From assembly GCF_900013425.1 (NCBI RefSeq), contig NZ_FBXK01000001.1:990501-1054500 (forward strand): a stretch of DNA of 64,000 bases. Reading direction: 5' to 3'. The notes beneath the pieces are model-generated. The model was not told the origin of the DNA, did no database searches, and worked only from the letters and a program-made list of their open reading frames with translations. Shown here in pieces: positions 1-8,826 of this stretch. Made by a program: the position numbers and the translations under genes. Every line of letters begins with the position of its first letter. Position 1 is the first letter of the stretch. The DNA comes from Sphingobium sp. Z007 (GTDB lineage Bacteria; Pseudomonadota; Alphaproteobacteria; Sphingomonadales; Sphingomonadaceae).

Positions 1-283
1 GTTTGCGATCCATTCCTGATGCTACCGCGACGAGATCGGCCGCAAAGTCGCGCACGTCATACGCGCCTGCGCTCGACCAGTCGCTGTCGCCATGCCCACG
101 CATGTCTATAGCGATAGCGCGAAACCCCGCCTCGACCAGATCTTGCACTACCCGCTTCCAGGCGCGGCGAGTCTGACCCGCCCCGTGGGCAAGCAAGACG
201 GGCATCGCCCTGCATTCGCCCTTCACTTCAGCAGCCAGGCTGATACCAGCGGCTCCATCGATTTTGCAGTTCTTCCCGGTCAT
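1..283 (-). CDS. alpha/beta hydrolase, N-terminal part (runs off the window)
   Basis: Reading leftward from an ATG at 283, the frame stays open to the window edge and gives the start of an alpha/beta-hydrolase. It has a strand followed by HGAGQTRRAW (oxyanion-hole HG), then the DMRGHGDSDW segment typical of the strand-4 region. The nucleophile elbow and the rest of the catalytic triad lie beyond base 1, so the substrate cannot be told. An in-frame stop not far upstream supports ATG 283. No good Shine-Dalgarno sequence is visible. Bases 284-498 hold no convincing gene. Confidence 0.75.
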   Translation of the reverse strand, partial: MTGKNCKIDGAAGISLAAEVKGECRAMPVLLAHGAGQTRRAWKRVVQDLVEAGFRAIAIDMRGHGDSDWSSAGAYDVRDFAADLVAVASGMDRK

Positions 284-498
284 CCACCAGTCTCGATCCT
301 GCAGGCCCGATTGAAGATAAACCCCTTAGTCCATTTTTGGCTCTGCCTTTGCGCCACTTCAGGACGTTGCATCCACTCACGCGCGAAGAATTGAGAGGGT
401 CGTTCTATCGTCCTGAGTTCGTGCTTCACAGAAGCTGATTGCGCGCCTGTGCATGAAGACGAGGGTCGGTCTGTTCCTGAGCGGTCGATCGCGATCAT

Positions 499-1440
499 CT
501 ATTTCCTTTCCTCAGTCGTGGGACGGTAGTCAGGTAGTTTGGGAGATCCCACGCCTTCCCGGTCAATCTTCTTGACCGCATCGCCCACGCGTCGAACTGG
601 TTCGCGAACGGCGCGGGCGGTTTCGGCGATTTGTTGCGCGTCCCCTTCCAATTGCCTGATCCGGGGCCGTGCGTGCGAAATGGATAGGCCCAGAGACCGG
701 GCTTTGCCTTCGGCATCATGCAAGGGCCGGCCGAGGCTGTCGTGAAGACCGCCCCGCGATGCCTCGAGCCTCAGGCGAAGCCTCTCCGCGTCGTCTCCCG
801 CCCGAGCCATTACATTCCCTAGAGAATGGATCCTGTCTTCCTGCAGGGCCTCCCCCGCGATTTGACTGACATCGCTTTTCCAGTTCCGCGAGCGCAGCGC
901 GAGTTGGCCAAGACGTTCCTCGATGGATCGCTGACCGGCAGGGTCCAGCTTCTTTGAGATGCTATCGGCACCTGACGATATCTTGGCGATCATCTCGCCT
1001 GGATTGAGGTCGCCGCTGAGGAGGCCGCCGGTCTTCACTGGTACAAGCGGGAATGGCTGTCCCGCTTGAACTGTAAGTGCTGGTTCACGCTTGTTGCTTC
1101 CCGCCAGGCTTATCTCTGCCGATCCATCGAAGAATGATTTATCGACCGACGCTGTCACGCCGCGATGGAGTAAGATGTCCTTGGTAAGGACGAACCGGAC
1201 CACGACCGTATCCGGATTTGAAGGTTGGAGCCGGACCTGGGTTACTTTCCCAACGGGAACACCAAGAAGGTTGACGCCCGATCCGATTTGAACGCCGTCG
1301 ACCGATTGTTTAAACTGCACCTCATACGTGGCCCCGTCAGCCTCACGTGACTGGATGAGCCACAGGGTGAACCCAATGACGGCGGTTATGAGCAGGCCGA
1401 CAACAAGGCTCACCTTCAACCAGTTCGAACGCGTTTCCAT
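499..1440 (-). CDS. MlaD-like MCE-domain protein
   Basis: 313 residues. One N-terminal membrane anchor (about residues 8-30) is followed by an MCE domain (about 38-115, with the VQIGSGVNLLGVPVGKVTQV segment) and a long alpha-helical C-terminal part (about 150-300). This is the architecture of periplasmic substrate-binding subunits of Mla/Pqi-type lipid transporters, which form hexameric rings that carry phospholipids between the inner and outer membranes. It is the last gene of the leftward MarR-kinase-MlaD unit, 70 bases after the kinase. A second MCE gene lies in the divergent transporter operon at 5728-6657, so this copy could be an alternative or replacement subunit, which is inference. 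Family confident; substrate unknown. Confidence 0.85.
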   Translation of the reverse strand: METRSNWLKVSLVVGLLITAVIGFTLWLIQSREADGATYEVQFKQSVDGVQIGSGVNLLGVPVGKVTQVRLQPSNPDTVVVRFVLTKDILLHRGVTASVDKSFFDGSAEISLAGSNKREPALTVQAGQPFPLVPVKTGGLLSGDLNPGEMIAKISSGADSISKKLDPAGQRSIEERLGQLALRSRNWKSDVSQIAGEALQEDRIHSLGNVMARAGDDAERLRLRLEASRGGLHDSLGRPLHDAEGKARSLGLSISHARPRIRQLEGDAQQIAETARAVREPVRRVGDAVKKIDREGVGSPKLPDYRPTTEERK

Positions 1441-1510
1441 GTGACCTAGAAATCCTGGAGCCGGTAGCGCGACAAATGAGCTTTTAATTTTCGCGAGATT
1501 TGGAACGTGA

Positions 1511-3127
1511 TCACCGCCGCTTCACTCGTTCACCAATTGCCAGGGCAATGGAAAGCACCGCCAGCAGCCCGGCGATGATCGGTTCCGAGGCGAAAAGGAT
1601 TGCAGCACATATTCCCAATGCTGCGGGGTAGAGCTGGGGAGTGGCTCTGCTGTTGCGCTCATCGCCGCGCAATCGTTCAAGATCCCTGGGTGCGATACTG
1701 ACGGTGATCGATCCGGTACGCGCAACTCTCTCGATCTGTCCCACCAGGCTCGGCGTTGACAAGGCGGCTCTTCCAAGCGCTGCAAACAGCTTGCCCGCTT
1801 CGCCACGCAATCGCGCCGGACTCGTTCGCTCGCGCATCAGTTCCTTTGCCAACGGAGCCAGTTCTCGAGTGATGTCGAATGTCGGATCGATGCGCCGGAC
1901 AAATCCCTCTGCCGTGAGCAGCGTCCGGAGCACCAGTGCCAGATCGGGCGGGAGCGCGAGATGAAAGTCGCGCAGTATCGCAAAGACGATTTGGAAAATG
2001 TCGGTAAGGTCAATTTGCTCGAGCAGGACATTGCTGAAACGGTTGATCAGTTCGGCCAGGGCCTCTTCCAGCCTGACACGGTCAACATCAGGGTCGCCCG
2101 CCCAAAGCAGCAGAATATCGACGACCCCGCCTGTGTCCTCCGCCGCGATCGCCAGGCCAAGCCGTACCAATTCTTCCCGGCGTCGTGGCAGAAGCGTCCC
2201 CACCGCTCCGAAGTCGATAAGCCCCAGCGTTCCGTCCTCCAGGAAAAAGACGTTGCCTGGGTGGGGATCGGCGTGGAAATGACCATTGATGACGATCATG
2301 TGGAGGATCGCCTGCGCATAGGTGCTGGCGAGGCTAGTGAGATCAAGGTCGCTTTGCCGTGCCACCTCCAGATTGCTTGCCGGAACGCCTCGAAACCGCT
2401 CCTGTATGTTGACACGCCTGCCGGACAACTCCCAGTCAAAGCGAGCCGTTCGCACGCCGAAAGCTTTGAGATACTCTCCGATCGTATCGCTGGCGCGAGC
2501 TTCCGCGCCAAGGTCCATTTCCCGATCGATACTTTCAGCGAAGTGGCGCAGCAGTTCGTCCGGCTTTAGTCGCGCGATCTCGGGGATGCGGCGCTCTGCG
2601 ATCCGGGCGACGCGGCGCAGCAGCCGAAGGTCGGCGTCGACAATCCGCTCGATCCCGGGACGACGGACCTTGACGATAACGTCCCGGTCGTCGAGCAGCG
2701 TTGCTGCATGGACCTGAGCGATCGAGCCGGCCGCAATCGCTTCGTCTTCAAAGGAGGCGAAATAGCTTTCCACAGTTCCGCCGATCGCCTCTTCGATAAG
2801 TGGTCGCACGGTGGCGAACGGCAGCGGCGGAACCCGGTCCTGAAGTTTCGAAAGCGCATCGATCCAATCGGGCTCCAGCAGATCACTTCGCATTGCAAGA
2901 ATCTGCCCGAACTTGACCGCTGCAGGACCGATATCTTGCAGCAGCGCAACGACTGCTTCTGGTCGAGCGCTATCAAATGGTTCCTCACCACCCAGTCTGA
3001 GACCTAGCCGGGAGGCCATTCCCTTGAGGCCGTGTCGCCCGAACAGAAGCAGGATTTGTGCGAACCGCTCCCGCTCCTTCAATGCGACCGCTTCAGGCCC
3101 GTCCATCAAATGAGGATCAGCCATCAT
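1511..3127 (-). CDS. ABC1/AarF/UbiB-family atypical protein kinase
   Basis: 538 residues. Hallmarks of the ABC1/UbiB (ADCK) family are present in order: KxGQ motif KFGQ (72-75), the alanine-rich nucleotide loop as AAGSIAQVH (132-140), the VKV lysine (153), catalytic HADPHPGN (285-292) and the metal-binding DFG (305-307). Two hydrophobic C-terminal helices (about 495-532) suggest membrane anchoring. Family members support ubiquinone synthesis or lipid homeostasis and act as ATPases or atypical kinases. Its start overlaps the stop of the upstream MarR gene, so the two are probably translationally coupled. Placement between a MarR regulator and an MCE protein, not in a ubiquinone operon, points to a lipid-trafficking role; that is inference. 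Confidence 0.9.
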   Translation of the reverse strand: MMADPHLMDGPEAVALKERERFAQILLLFGRHGLKGMASRLGLRLGGEEPFDSARPEAVVALLQDIGPAAVKFGQILAMRSDLLEPDWIDALSKLQDRVPPLPFATVRPLIEEAIGGTVESYFASFEDEAIAAGSIAQVHAATLLDDRDVIVKVRRPGIERIVDADLRLLRRVARIAERRIPEIARLKPDELLRHFAESIDREMDLGAEARASDTIGEYLKAFGVRTARFDWELSGRRVNIQERFRGVPASNLEVARQSDLDLTSLASTYAQAILHMIVINGHFHADPHPGNVFFLEDGTLGLIDFGAVGTLLPRRREELVRLGLAIAAEDTGGVVDILLLWAGDPDVDRVRLEEALAELINRFSNVLLEQIDLTDIFQIVFAILRDFHLALPPDLALVLRTLLTAEGFVRRIDPTFDITRELAPLAKELMRERTSPARLRGEAGKLFAALGRAALSTPSLVGQIERVARTGSITVSIAPRDLERLRGDERNSRATPQLYPAALGICAAILFASEPIIAGLLAVLSIALAIGERVKRR

Positions 3128-3611
3128 TATGTGCCTTGAGCGTGGGGACGCGACCTTGGCGGAAGCCAGCTTGCGTTTCGAGTTGATCCACGACCTTGTC
3201 GAGGTGAAGGATCGCCCTATCCAATGCTTCCAGTTCTTCCGCGGTCAAGCTGCCGAAGGTCTTCGCCACAATGCCATCGTAGAGTGGCAGGGCCTGCTCC
3301 AGCATCGCCCTGCCTGCGTCCGTGATTTCCACGAGCTTTACACGACGGTCCTCTTCAACGGGCGAGCGCGTGACCAGATCATTCTGCTCCAACCAGTCAA
3401 TCGCCTGGGTTACCGTGCGCGGGGCCTGATCGAAGAAGCTTGCAATATCGGTTGAGCGGCTGGGTTGCTCGGCGAGATATACCAGCAGCTTAAGACGGGC
3501 CATCGATGCTCCTTGGGACGCAAGGTGCGTGTCGATCAGCCGCCGCATTCTGTACCAGGTCCAGCCAAAGGCCGTCGCGAGTGCGCGCAAATGAACTTCC
3601 TGAGGTTCCAT
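3117..3611 (-). CDS. MarR-family transcriptional regulator
   Basis: 164 residues with a winged helix-turn-helix of the MarR type: recognition-helix region SFFDQAPRTVTQAIDWLEQNDLV and wing RSPVEEDRRVKLVEITDAG, flanked by dimerisation helices. MarR proteins usually repress a neighbouring operon and release DNA on binding a small ligand. It heads the leftward unit (its end overlaps the start of the ABC1-kinase gene) and is divergent from the MlaE-MlaF-MlaD-lipoprotein operon, so it probably controls both sides from the 3612-3833 gap. The ligand is not deducible. Confidence 0.88.
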   Translation of the reverse strand: MEPQEVHLRALATAFGWTWYRMRRLIDTHLASQGASMARLKLLVYLAEQPSRSTDIASFFDQAPRTVTQAIDWLEQNDLVTRSPVEEDRRVKLVEITDAGRAMLEQALPLYDGIVAKTFGSLTAEELEALDRAILHLDKVVDQLETQAGFRQGRVPTLKAHNDG

Positions 3612-3620
3612 ATGTTATGT

Positions 3621-3760
3621 CCTTGCTCAATCTTCGATGGCATGGCAAGGGGAGAGGATAAAGTTATGACTGCGACGAAGCTGGCACCTCTTGGCCCATG
3701 GCGTGCCATTGCTCGATCATCATCGTGAGACCCCAATGCTTGACCATGCCAAGGTTCAAG
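3621..3760. promoter_or_regulatory. divergent control region with two inverted repeats (candidate MarR operators)
   Basis: The 222-base gap between marR and the mlaE-like gene holds two imperfect inverted repeats. The first is CCTTGC (3621-3626) paired with GCAAGG (3645-3650). The second is CTTGA (3739-3743) paired with TCAAG (3756-3760). They are the only dyads I could pick out between the divergent genes. Assigning them to the MarR protein is inference from position; no consensus for this MarR subgroup can be read from the window. Confidence 0.3.
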
Positions 3761-3833
3761 ATATGCGCTGCGTGGCGTTGATGCCAGCAGGAGCCGAAAT
3801 CGTCCGCTGCTCAATTCCCATGCTGCTAGTGCG

Positions 3834-4943
3834 ATGATCGCGGCGGATTGGCATATTGACGAGGGTGGCGGCCGGACTCTGCATGTGAGCGGTGACTGGA
3901 CTTCGCTTGCTTTGGGCGATGCGGCAGGGCGCCTGGGTGCCCAGTCGGCCGGGAGTCTAGACGTGCAGCGTCTCGATCTTTCTGCTCTGGGGCGGATCGA
4001 CACTGCTGGTGCCCTCCTGCTTTTGCGGTCAATGGCTCCAGACGCCGGTATAGACTTTGGCGAAAGAGAGGATTTGCAAAGGCTGATAGACCTCGTTCGA
4101 CCTGCCATTGAACAAGAGTCGCCCGGTAAGGCTGGCGCTACTGGTGTGCTGGCATTTTTCGAGCGCTTCGGCCGTCAGGTAATCGGGATCACTGGTGACG
4201 CCTACCAGATGCTGGTGTTTACTGGAGAGCTTATTGTCGCGCTCGGCCGTACGCTTGGCAATCCTCGCCGACTGCGCATGACGCCGCTTGTCGCGTTTAT
4301 GCAGGACGCGGGCATTAATGGGCTTCCGATAGTTTTTATCATGACCTTCTTCATCGGCGCGATCATTGCGCTCGTTGGCACCAACCTTTTGACAACGCTT
4401 GGCGTTGAGGTGTTCACGATCCAGTTGGTGGGCGTGGCCATCCTGCGCGAGTTCGGCGTGGTGATCACCGCCATCCTTCTGTCTGGACGTTCCGCATCCT
4501 CCTTTGCCGCTCAGATCGGTTCGATGCGGATGAACCAGGAAACCGATGCGATGCAGGTTATGGGCGTGGACCGTTTCGATGCGCTGGTAATCCCGCGCAT
4601 CTTAGCCGCGCTTCTCATGATGCCTCTTATGACCTTCTGCGCGGATATCGGCGGTCTTGCTGGCGGACTCTTGGTCAGTTGGGTGACGATTGATATCAGC
4701 CCGGTCTTCTTCATCCAGCGTACGCTCGAAACGGTGGACATTAAGCATTTCTGGATAGGCATGTGCAAAGCGCCGTTTCTGGCTCTGATCATCGCTGCTG
4801 CGGGCTGTCGGCATGGCCTTATGGTCGGCGGCGACGTCCAAAGCCTTGGTCAAAATGTGACGTCCGCGGTCGTCCAGTCAATCTTCATGGTCATTATGTT
4901 CGATGCGATTTTCGCGGTTATCTTCATGGCGCTCGATCTGTGA
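3834..4943 (+). CDS. STAS-MlaE fusion permease of an MCE lipid transporter
   Basis: 369 residues. Residues about 1-100 form a STAS-like domain (MlaB role). Residues about 120-369 are an MlaE/YrbE permease with five hydrophobic segments and the conserved block ILREFGVVITAILLSGRSAS, the signature of this family. The protein is the inner-membrane permease of an MCE-type ABC lipid transporter; the STAS domain normally contacts the ATPase and is encoded separately in E. coli. It is first in the operon, and its TGA stop overlaps the GTG start of the ATPase gene by four bases (GTGA). Start ATG at 3834 gives a complete STAS domain. Confidence 0.9.
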   Translation: MIAADWHIDEGGGRTLHVSGDWTSLALGDAAGRLGAQSAGSLDVQRLDLSALGRIDTAGALLLLRSMAPDAGIDFGEREDLQRLIDLVRPAIEQESPGKAGATGVLAFFERFGRQVIGITGDAYQMLVFTGELIVALGRTLGNPRRLRMTPLVAFMQDAGINGLPIVFIMTFFIGAIIALVGTNLLTTLGVEVFTIQLVGVAILREFGVVITAILLSGRSASSFAAQIGSMRMNQETDAMQVMGVDRFDALVIPRILAALLMMPLMTFCADIGGLAGGLLVSWVTIDISPVFFIQRTLETVDIKHFWIGMCKAPFLALIIAAAGCRHGLMVGGDVQSLGQNVTSAVVQSIFMVIMFDAIFAVIFMALDL

Positions 4944-5728
4944 GGGCGCTTGTGGAAACCGATGCCGAAGACGTGCCCATTCGCGTCAAAGGCCTGCGCA
5001 CGGCTTTTGGCGACAAGGTCATCCATGAGGATCTCGGCCTTGAGGTCAAGCGCGGTGAGATATTGGGTGTGGTTGGCGGATCGGGTTCCGGTAAGTCGGT
5101 GCTGCTCAACACCATCCTGGGCCTCAAGCAGCCTGACGGCGGATTCGTCGAGATATTCGGGCAGGACATCCGCGATCCGCAAGCGCACAGTGAAGTCGAG
5201 CGTCGGATTGGGGTGATGTTCCAGCAAGGCGCATTATTCTCCTTTCTCACCGTACAAGAAAATGTCGAGGCGCCACTTCTGGAACATACGAAACTTACAC
5301 GTGAGTATGTGCACGATCTTGCAAGGCTGAAGATCAAGCTTGCTGGTTTGCCGGAAGATGCAGGCTGCTTGAAGCCTGCCGAGCTATCTGGCGGAATGCG
5401 CAAGCGCGCGGGGGTAGCCCGCGCAATCGCGCTGGATCCTGATATCCTCTTTCTCGACGAGCCGACTGCCGGCCTCGATCCAATTGCTGCAGCCGAATTC
5501 GATGATCTTATCAGAACATTGCGGGATGCTCTTGGCTTCACCGTGTTCATAATAACCCACGACCTCGATACTCTGTACGCGATTTGCGACCGCGTTGCGG
5601 TTGTCGCTGACAAGAAAATCGCCGCTGTTGCAACGATCAAAGAACTTGAACGGTCAGATCACCCGTGGATCCGGAGCTATCTTCTGGGACCGCGCGGCCG
5701 TGCCGCGAAAAAAGAGAAAGAAAGCTGA
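4940..5728 (+). CDS. MlaF-like ABC ATPase of the MCE lipid transporter
   Basis: 262 residues from GTG 4940, which overlaps the permease stop as GTGA; GTG 4952 is an alternative. Walker A GGSGSGKS (46-53), Q-loop FQQG (94-97), signature LSGGM (149-153), Walker B DILFLDE (168-174) and H-loop histidine (207) are all intact, so it should be an active ATPase. The frame is open further upstream, but that would run deep into the permease gene and is not credible. Its stop overlaps the ATG of the downstream mlaD. It powers lipid movement through the MlaE-like permease. Confidence 0.9.
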   Translation: MRALVETDAEDVPIRVKGLRTAFGDKVIHEDLGLEVKRGEILGVVGGSGSGKSVLLNTILGLKQPDGGFVEIFGQDIRDPQAHSEVERRIGVMFQQGALFSFLTVQENVEAPLLEHTKLTREYVHDLARLKIKLAGLPEDAGCLKPAELSGGMRKRAGVARAIALDPDILFLDEPTAGLDPIAAAEFDDLIRTLRDALGFTVFIITHDLDTLYAICDRVAVVADKKIAAVATIKELERSDHPWIRSYLLGPRGRAAKKEKES

Positions 5729-6657
5729 TGGAACGCCATGCCAACTATGCTCTGGTAGGCGCCGCCTCCATCGCGTTGCTTATCGCCACGCTTGTTTTTG
5801 TGGTCTGGCTCGGCGGTTCGGCCAAAGGAAGGGATTCTTACCAGATCATGTTTCATGGGCCAGTCAGAGGTTTAAGCGTTGGAGGCGAAGTGCAGTTCAA
5901 CGGCATCAAGGTCGGGGAAATCGGCGGAATCCGCCTCGACCAGCGCGACCCCAACCGTGTGATCACGGATATCGAACTGACGCGCGGGACACCGGTGCGC
6001 GAAGATTCGGTCGCATCCTCTGAAAGTCAGGGCATCTCAGGGGTCAGCATCGTTCAAATCAGCGCGGGCACGCCGAGCAAGCCGCTGCTCAAGACCAATG
6101 ATCACGGTAAGCGGCCTGTCATCGCCAGCAAGCCCAACGCTATGTCTTCATTGCTGTAAGGCGGAGGACAGGTGGTGGCAAGCGCGACCGAGGCACTGAG
6201 CCGTGTGAACAAGGTCCTTTCTGATCATAATATCGCCAACATCGGCGGTGCCATTCGCGATGTCCGAATGACTACGGCGGAACTGGCGGCCAATCGGACC
6301 ATGTTCGCCCATGCCGGTTCCGCGCTCGCCAAACTGGATCGGGCGGCTGACGATATTCAGGGCGCGGCCTCGGCCGTTCGGCAGATTGCCGATGGCGATG
6401 GCAAGCGCGCCTTCGCCGATATCTCCCATGCGGCAAACGAACTCAAATCGGCAGTTCATGAGGCTCGCGGCGTGATCGCCAAACTCGACACGCAAAGCGC
6501 CGATATCGGTACGACCACGATCCCTAATATCAATGCGACCATGCTGACCTTGCAAGAAACAGCTGAATCGCTGGACGGACTAATTCGCGGGATCCGACAA
6601 AGTCCCCGCGAAGCTCTGGCCAAAAGCCGGGGTGCTGAACTGGAGTTGCCTAAGTGA
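5728..6657 (+). pseudogene. MlaD-like MCE subunit interrupted by an in-frame TAA
   Basis: The frame from ATG 5728 encodes a membrane anchor, an MCE domain (GPVRGLSVGGEVQFNGIKVG) and part of the linker, ending LL at a TAA (6157-6159). The very next codons, in the same frame, read GGGQVVASATEALSRVNKVL and continue to a TGA at 6655-6657. That is the normal helical C-terminal half of MlaD. A GAA or CAA to TAA change would explain it. A GGAGGA (6162-6167) then GTG (6172) directly after the stop could allow re-initiation, giving two separate polypeptides. Total length without the stop is 309 residues, normal for the family. It may also be a sequencing error. Confidence 0.8.
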
Positions 6658-7352
6658 CATTATCAACCAGGAATCGGACTTTTGCACTTCTGTCGAGCGC
6701 CTTGCTGCTGGGTAGCTGTGGAAACCTGCTAGGCGGCGGCGAGCGCGCTGACCTTTTCAGGTTTGGCGTGGTTGAGCCCACGTCCGTCACCGGGATGCAG
6801 GGTGCGCTCCCGACTCGCTCTGTATCTCTGCTTCGCCCCCGGTTCTCGCAGGAGGTAGAGGGCGATCGCATGCTCACCACGCGGGGGGAACGTGCGCTCT
6901 ACCTTAAGGGGGTTCGTTGGGTGGCGCCGGTCCCCGATCTTTTCACCCAGGCGCTGATGCGTCAATATGCGGCGCGGGCACCTGACGTGCGCCTGACGGG
7001 CGTCAGAAATGCCACTGGGGCATCGCATGCGCTGCAGATTGGTATCGAGCGATTCGAAGCACGGTATGCCCTAGATGGGGGTGAAAAAGCACCGCCCATT
7101 GTCGTTATCGAAGGCGATGCAACCCTGTTTGACCTTACTGATCGTCGTCCCGTTGAGGCCAAGCGCTTATTGGTGCAGGAGCCAGCGTCCGCAAATACCA
7201 CGAGTGGGATAGTCGCCGCTTTCGATCGTGCAGTAGCTCGCTCAACCACAGAATTGACGGATTGGTCCGCGCAAACAGCGCGGAAGCATTCCACGGAGCG
7301 CGCGCTTGATACATCGAAGGATCGAATGGAACGCAAGCAGGGGATAAATTGA
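6654..7352 (+). CDS. ABC-type transport auxiliary lipoprotein (PqiC-like)
   Basis: 232 residues from GTG 6654, overlapping the mlaD stop as GTGA. The N-terminus is a lipoprotein signal with lipobox LLLGSC, so it is probably an outer-membrane lipoprotein. The remainder fits the ABC-transport auxiliary component/PqiC family, with an LRPRFSQEVEGDRMLTTR strand region and the LFTQALMRQYAARAP helix. In Pqi/Let-type systems such lipoproteins cap the MCE ring at the outer membrane. It is the last gene of the transporter operon. The C-terminal tail (about 205-232) is hydrophilic and poorly conserved-looking. Confidence 0.8.
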   Translation: MTLSTRNRTFALLSSALLLGSCGNLLGGGERADLFRFGVVEPTSVTGMQGALPTRSVSLLRPRFSQEVEGDRMLTTRGERALYLKGVRWVAPVPDLFTQALMRQYAARAPDVRLTGVRNATGASHALQIGIERFEARYALDGGEKAPPIVVIEGDATLFDLTDRRPVEAKRLLVQEPASANTTSGIVAAFDRAVARSTTELTDWSAQTARKHSTERALDTSKDRMERKQGIN

Positions 7353-7659
7353 TCATGAACTTGTCGCCGATCTCTACAATCTTAGGGCGCGAAAGCATGT
7401 ACAAAATCGCCATGCGCCAGATATCTTCGTAGGTATCTACGAGTTTTTGTTTTTATCTGAAGGGCTGACCCGATCGGAGCCAGAGTAAGCAAGATAGTAT
7501 AATCCCGGATTCTACGTATTAATAAGCGATAGCATATCGACCATGTGATAAGTCAAATCTCGTAATGATTAATATTTCTATCGGATTATGAAATGCAGTC
7601 CGCTGTCGATTTAAGTGACACTCATTTGACAATTTAATTTATGCAATGCGGGCGATGGT

Positions 7660-7684
7660 GGAACGATTATCCAACAGCATCGTT
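7660..7684 (+). promoter_or_regulatory. EcfG-type general stress response promoter
   Basis: GGAAC (7660-7664), a 16-base spacer, then CGTT (7681-7684). This is the -35/-10 pair recognised by the alphaproteobacterial general-stress sigma factor EcfG. It lies about 70 bases before the DUF4142 gene start. The rest of the 7353-7753 gap is AT-rich and I see no gene in it. A TTGACA at 7626-7631 lacks a good -10 at the right spacing. Confidence 0.7.
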
Positions 7685-7753
7685 ACGACGTCGTCACGCT
7701 TAACGTGATGTGGCCACTTGACCGCTAGAAATCTATTCTACGGAGAAGGTATT

Positions 7754-8332
7754 ATGCTGAAAATCATTATGGCCGCAGGCGCGCTAGCGCTTTCAGGTTC
7801 AGGGGCTCTCGCCCAAGCTGTTTCACCAACAAACACAGGTTCAATGTCGAGCATGGATACCGGCACAACACCGATAGCTGGACAGAATGAGCCAGCCTTT
7901 GTGATGGCTGCATCGGATGCGAACCTCTATCAAATAAAAGCAGCGCAGTTCGCCGTGACCAAGGCTCAGCGTGACGATGTGAAGGCTTTTGCCAAATGTG
8001 TTCAGACCGAAGCGCAAATCGCGCAGAAAGCACTCATGGCCGCGCTGCGCAACGATCAGCGGACAATAAAAGCGCCATCGTCATCGCTTTCCTCCGACAG
8101 AGCCGCACTCGTGAAGCTGCTCCAGAAGACGCCGCGCGGCAGCTTCGATAATCTTTATCTATCCCAGTCCGCCCAAGTACTACAGGCGGCATGGGCCATC
8201 AACAAAGGCTATGCGCAAGACGGCACCGACCCAGCCTTGAAGCAAGTCGCGGGAACCGCCGTTCCCACACTTGAGCAAGAACTCACCAATGGGAAGGCAC
8301 TTCTTCCTTCAGCATTGACCGGCGGTCAATGA
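7754..8332 (+). CDS. DUF4142-family exported protein
   Basis: 192 residues from ATG 7754, which follows a strong GGAGAAGG; an upstream in-frame start at 7718 would place residues before the signal peptide and has no ribosome site. Signal peptide MLKIIMAAGALALSGSGALA is followed by a ferritin-like, mostly helical DUF4142 domain (about 45-185). DUF4142 proteins are periplasmic or outer-membrane associated and often belong to stress regulons in alphaproteobacteria. Here an EcfG-type promoter precedes the gene and a strong hairpin follows it, so it looks monocistronic. Biochemical role unknown. Confidence 0.85.
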   Translation: MLKIIMAAGALALSGSGALAQAVSPTNTGSMSSMDTGTTPIAGQNEPAFVMAASDANLYQIKAAQFAVTKAQRDDVKAFAKCVQTEAQIAQKALMAALRNDQRTIKAPSSSLSSDRAALVKLLQKTPRGSFDNLYLSQSAQVLQAAWAINKGYAQDGTDPALKQVAGTAVPTLEQELTNGKALLPSALTGGQ

Positions 8333-8336
8333 TCAT

Positions 8337-8365
8337 AGTGGCGCCCGTTCTTCACGGGCGCCACT
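8337..8365 (+). terminator. hairpin after the DUF4142 gene
   Basis: Perfect 12-base inverted repeat (8337-8348 and 8354-8365) with a five-base loop TCTTC, starting five bases after the DUF4142 stop. There is no long T tract after it, so termination efficiency is uncertain. Confidence 0.6.
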
Positions 8366-8826
8366 CAATATGATCGTCATGCCCTGGCGGGCAGCCGCTG
8401 TTATTTCAAGCGCGGTAACAGCGAACGCCACAGCGGTCGTGTTTATGCTTTCAACCTTGTCGTCAGGATATTGGGCGGATGATGATACTTGTTTTTGCCA
8501 TGGCGGCTCTTGCACAAACCCCCGAGCAACCCGCCAGAAAAGATGAGACAGTTGACCGCGGTCGGGAAATCGTCACGCAGCCGGCGAAAGATATTGGCGC
8601 GGCCAAAACCGAAATTCCAGCTATTCTGGAAAGAGCGCAAGAAAATCCATATGGTCTCGTCGGCTTGAAATCCTGTGCGCAGATCAAGGCCGCAACTACG
8701 GAGCTCGATAGCGTCCTCGGACCTGATTTTGCGGTCGGCAACAACAAAAAAGAGAACAGGGCTGGTCGGCTGGCCGAGGCTGGAGGGAAAACTATTGTTA
8801 ACACAATCATACCGTTTCGGGGCTTA

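Noticed and set aside
4763..4939. N-terminal extension of the MlaF-like ATPase inside the permease gene
   Set aside because: The frame is open but overlaps 177 bases of conserved MlaE sequence; GTG 4940 with the GTGA overlap gives normal length.
7626..7631. TTGACA as a sigma-70 -35 box for the DUF4142 gene
   Set aside because: No acceptable -10 hexamer 16-18 bases downstream; the EcfG-type pair fits better.
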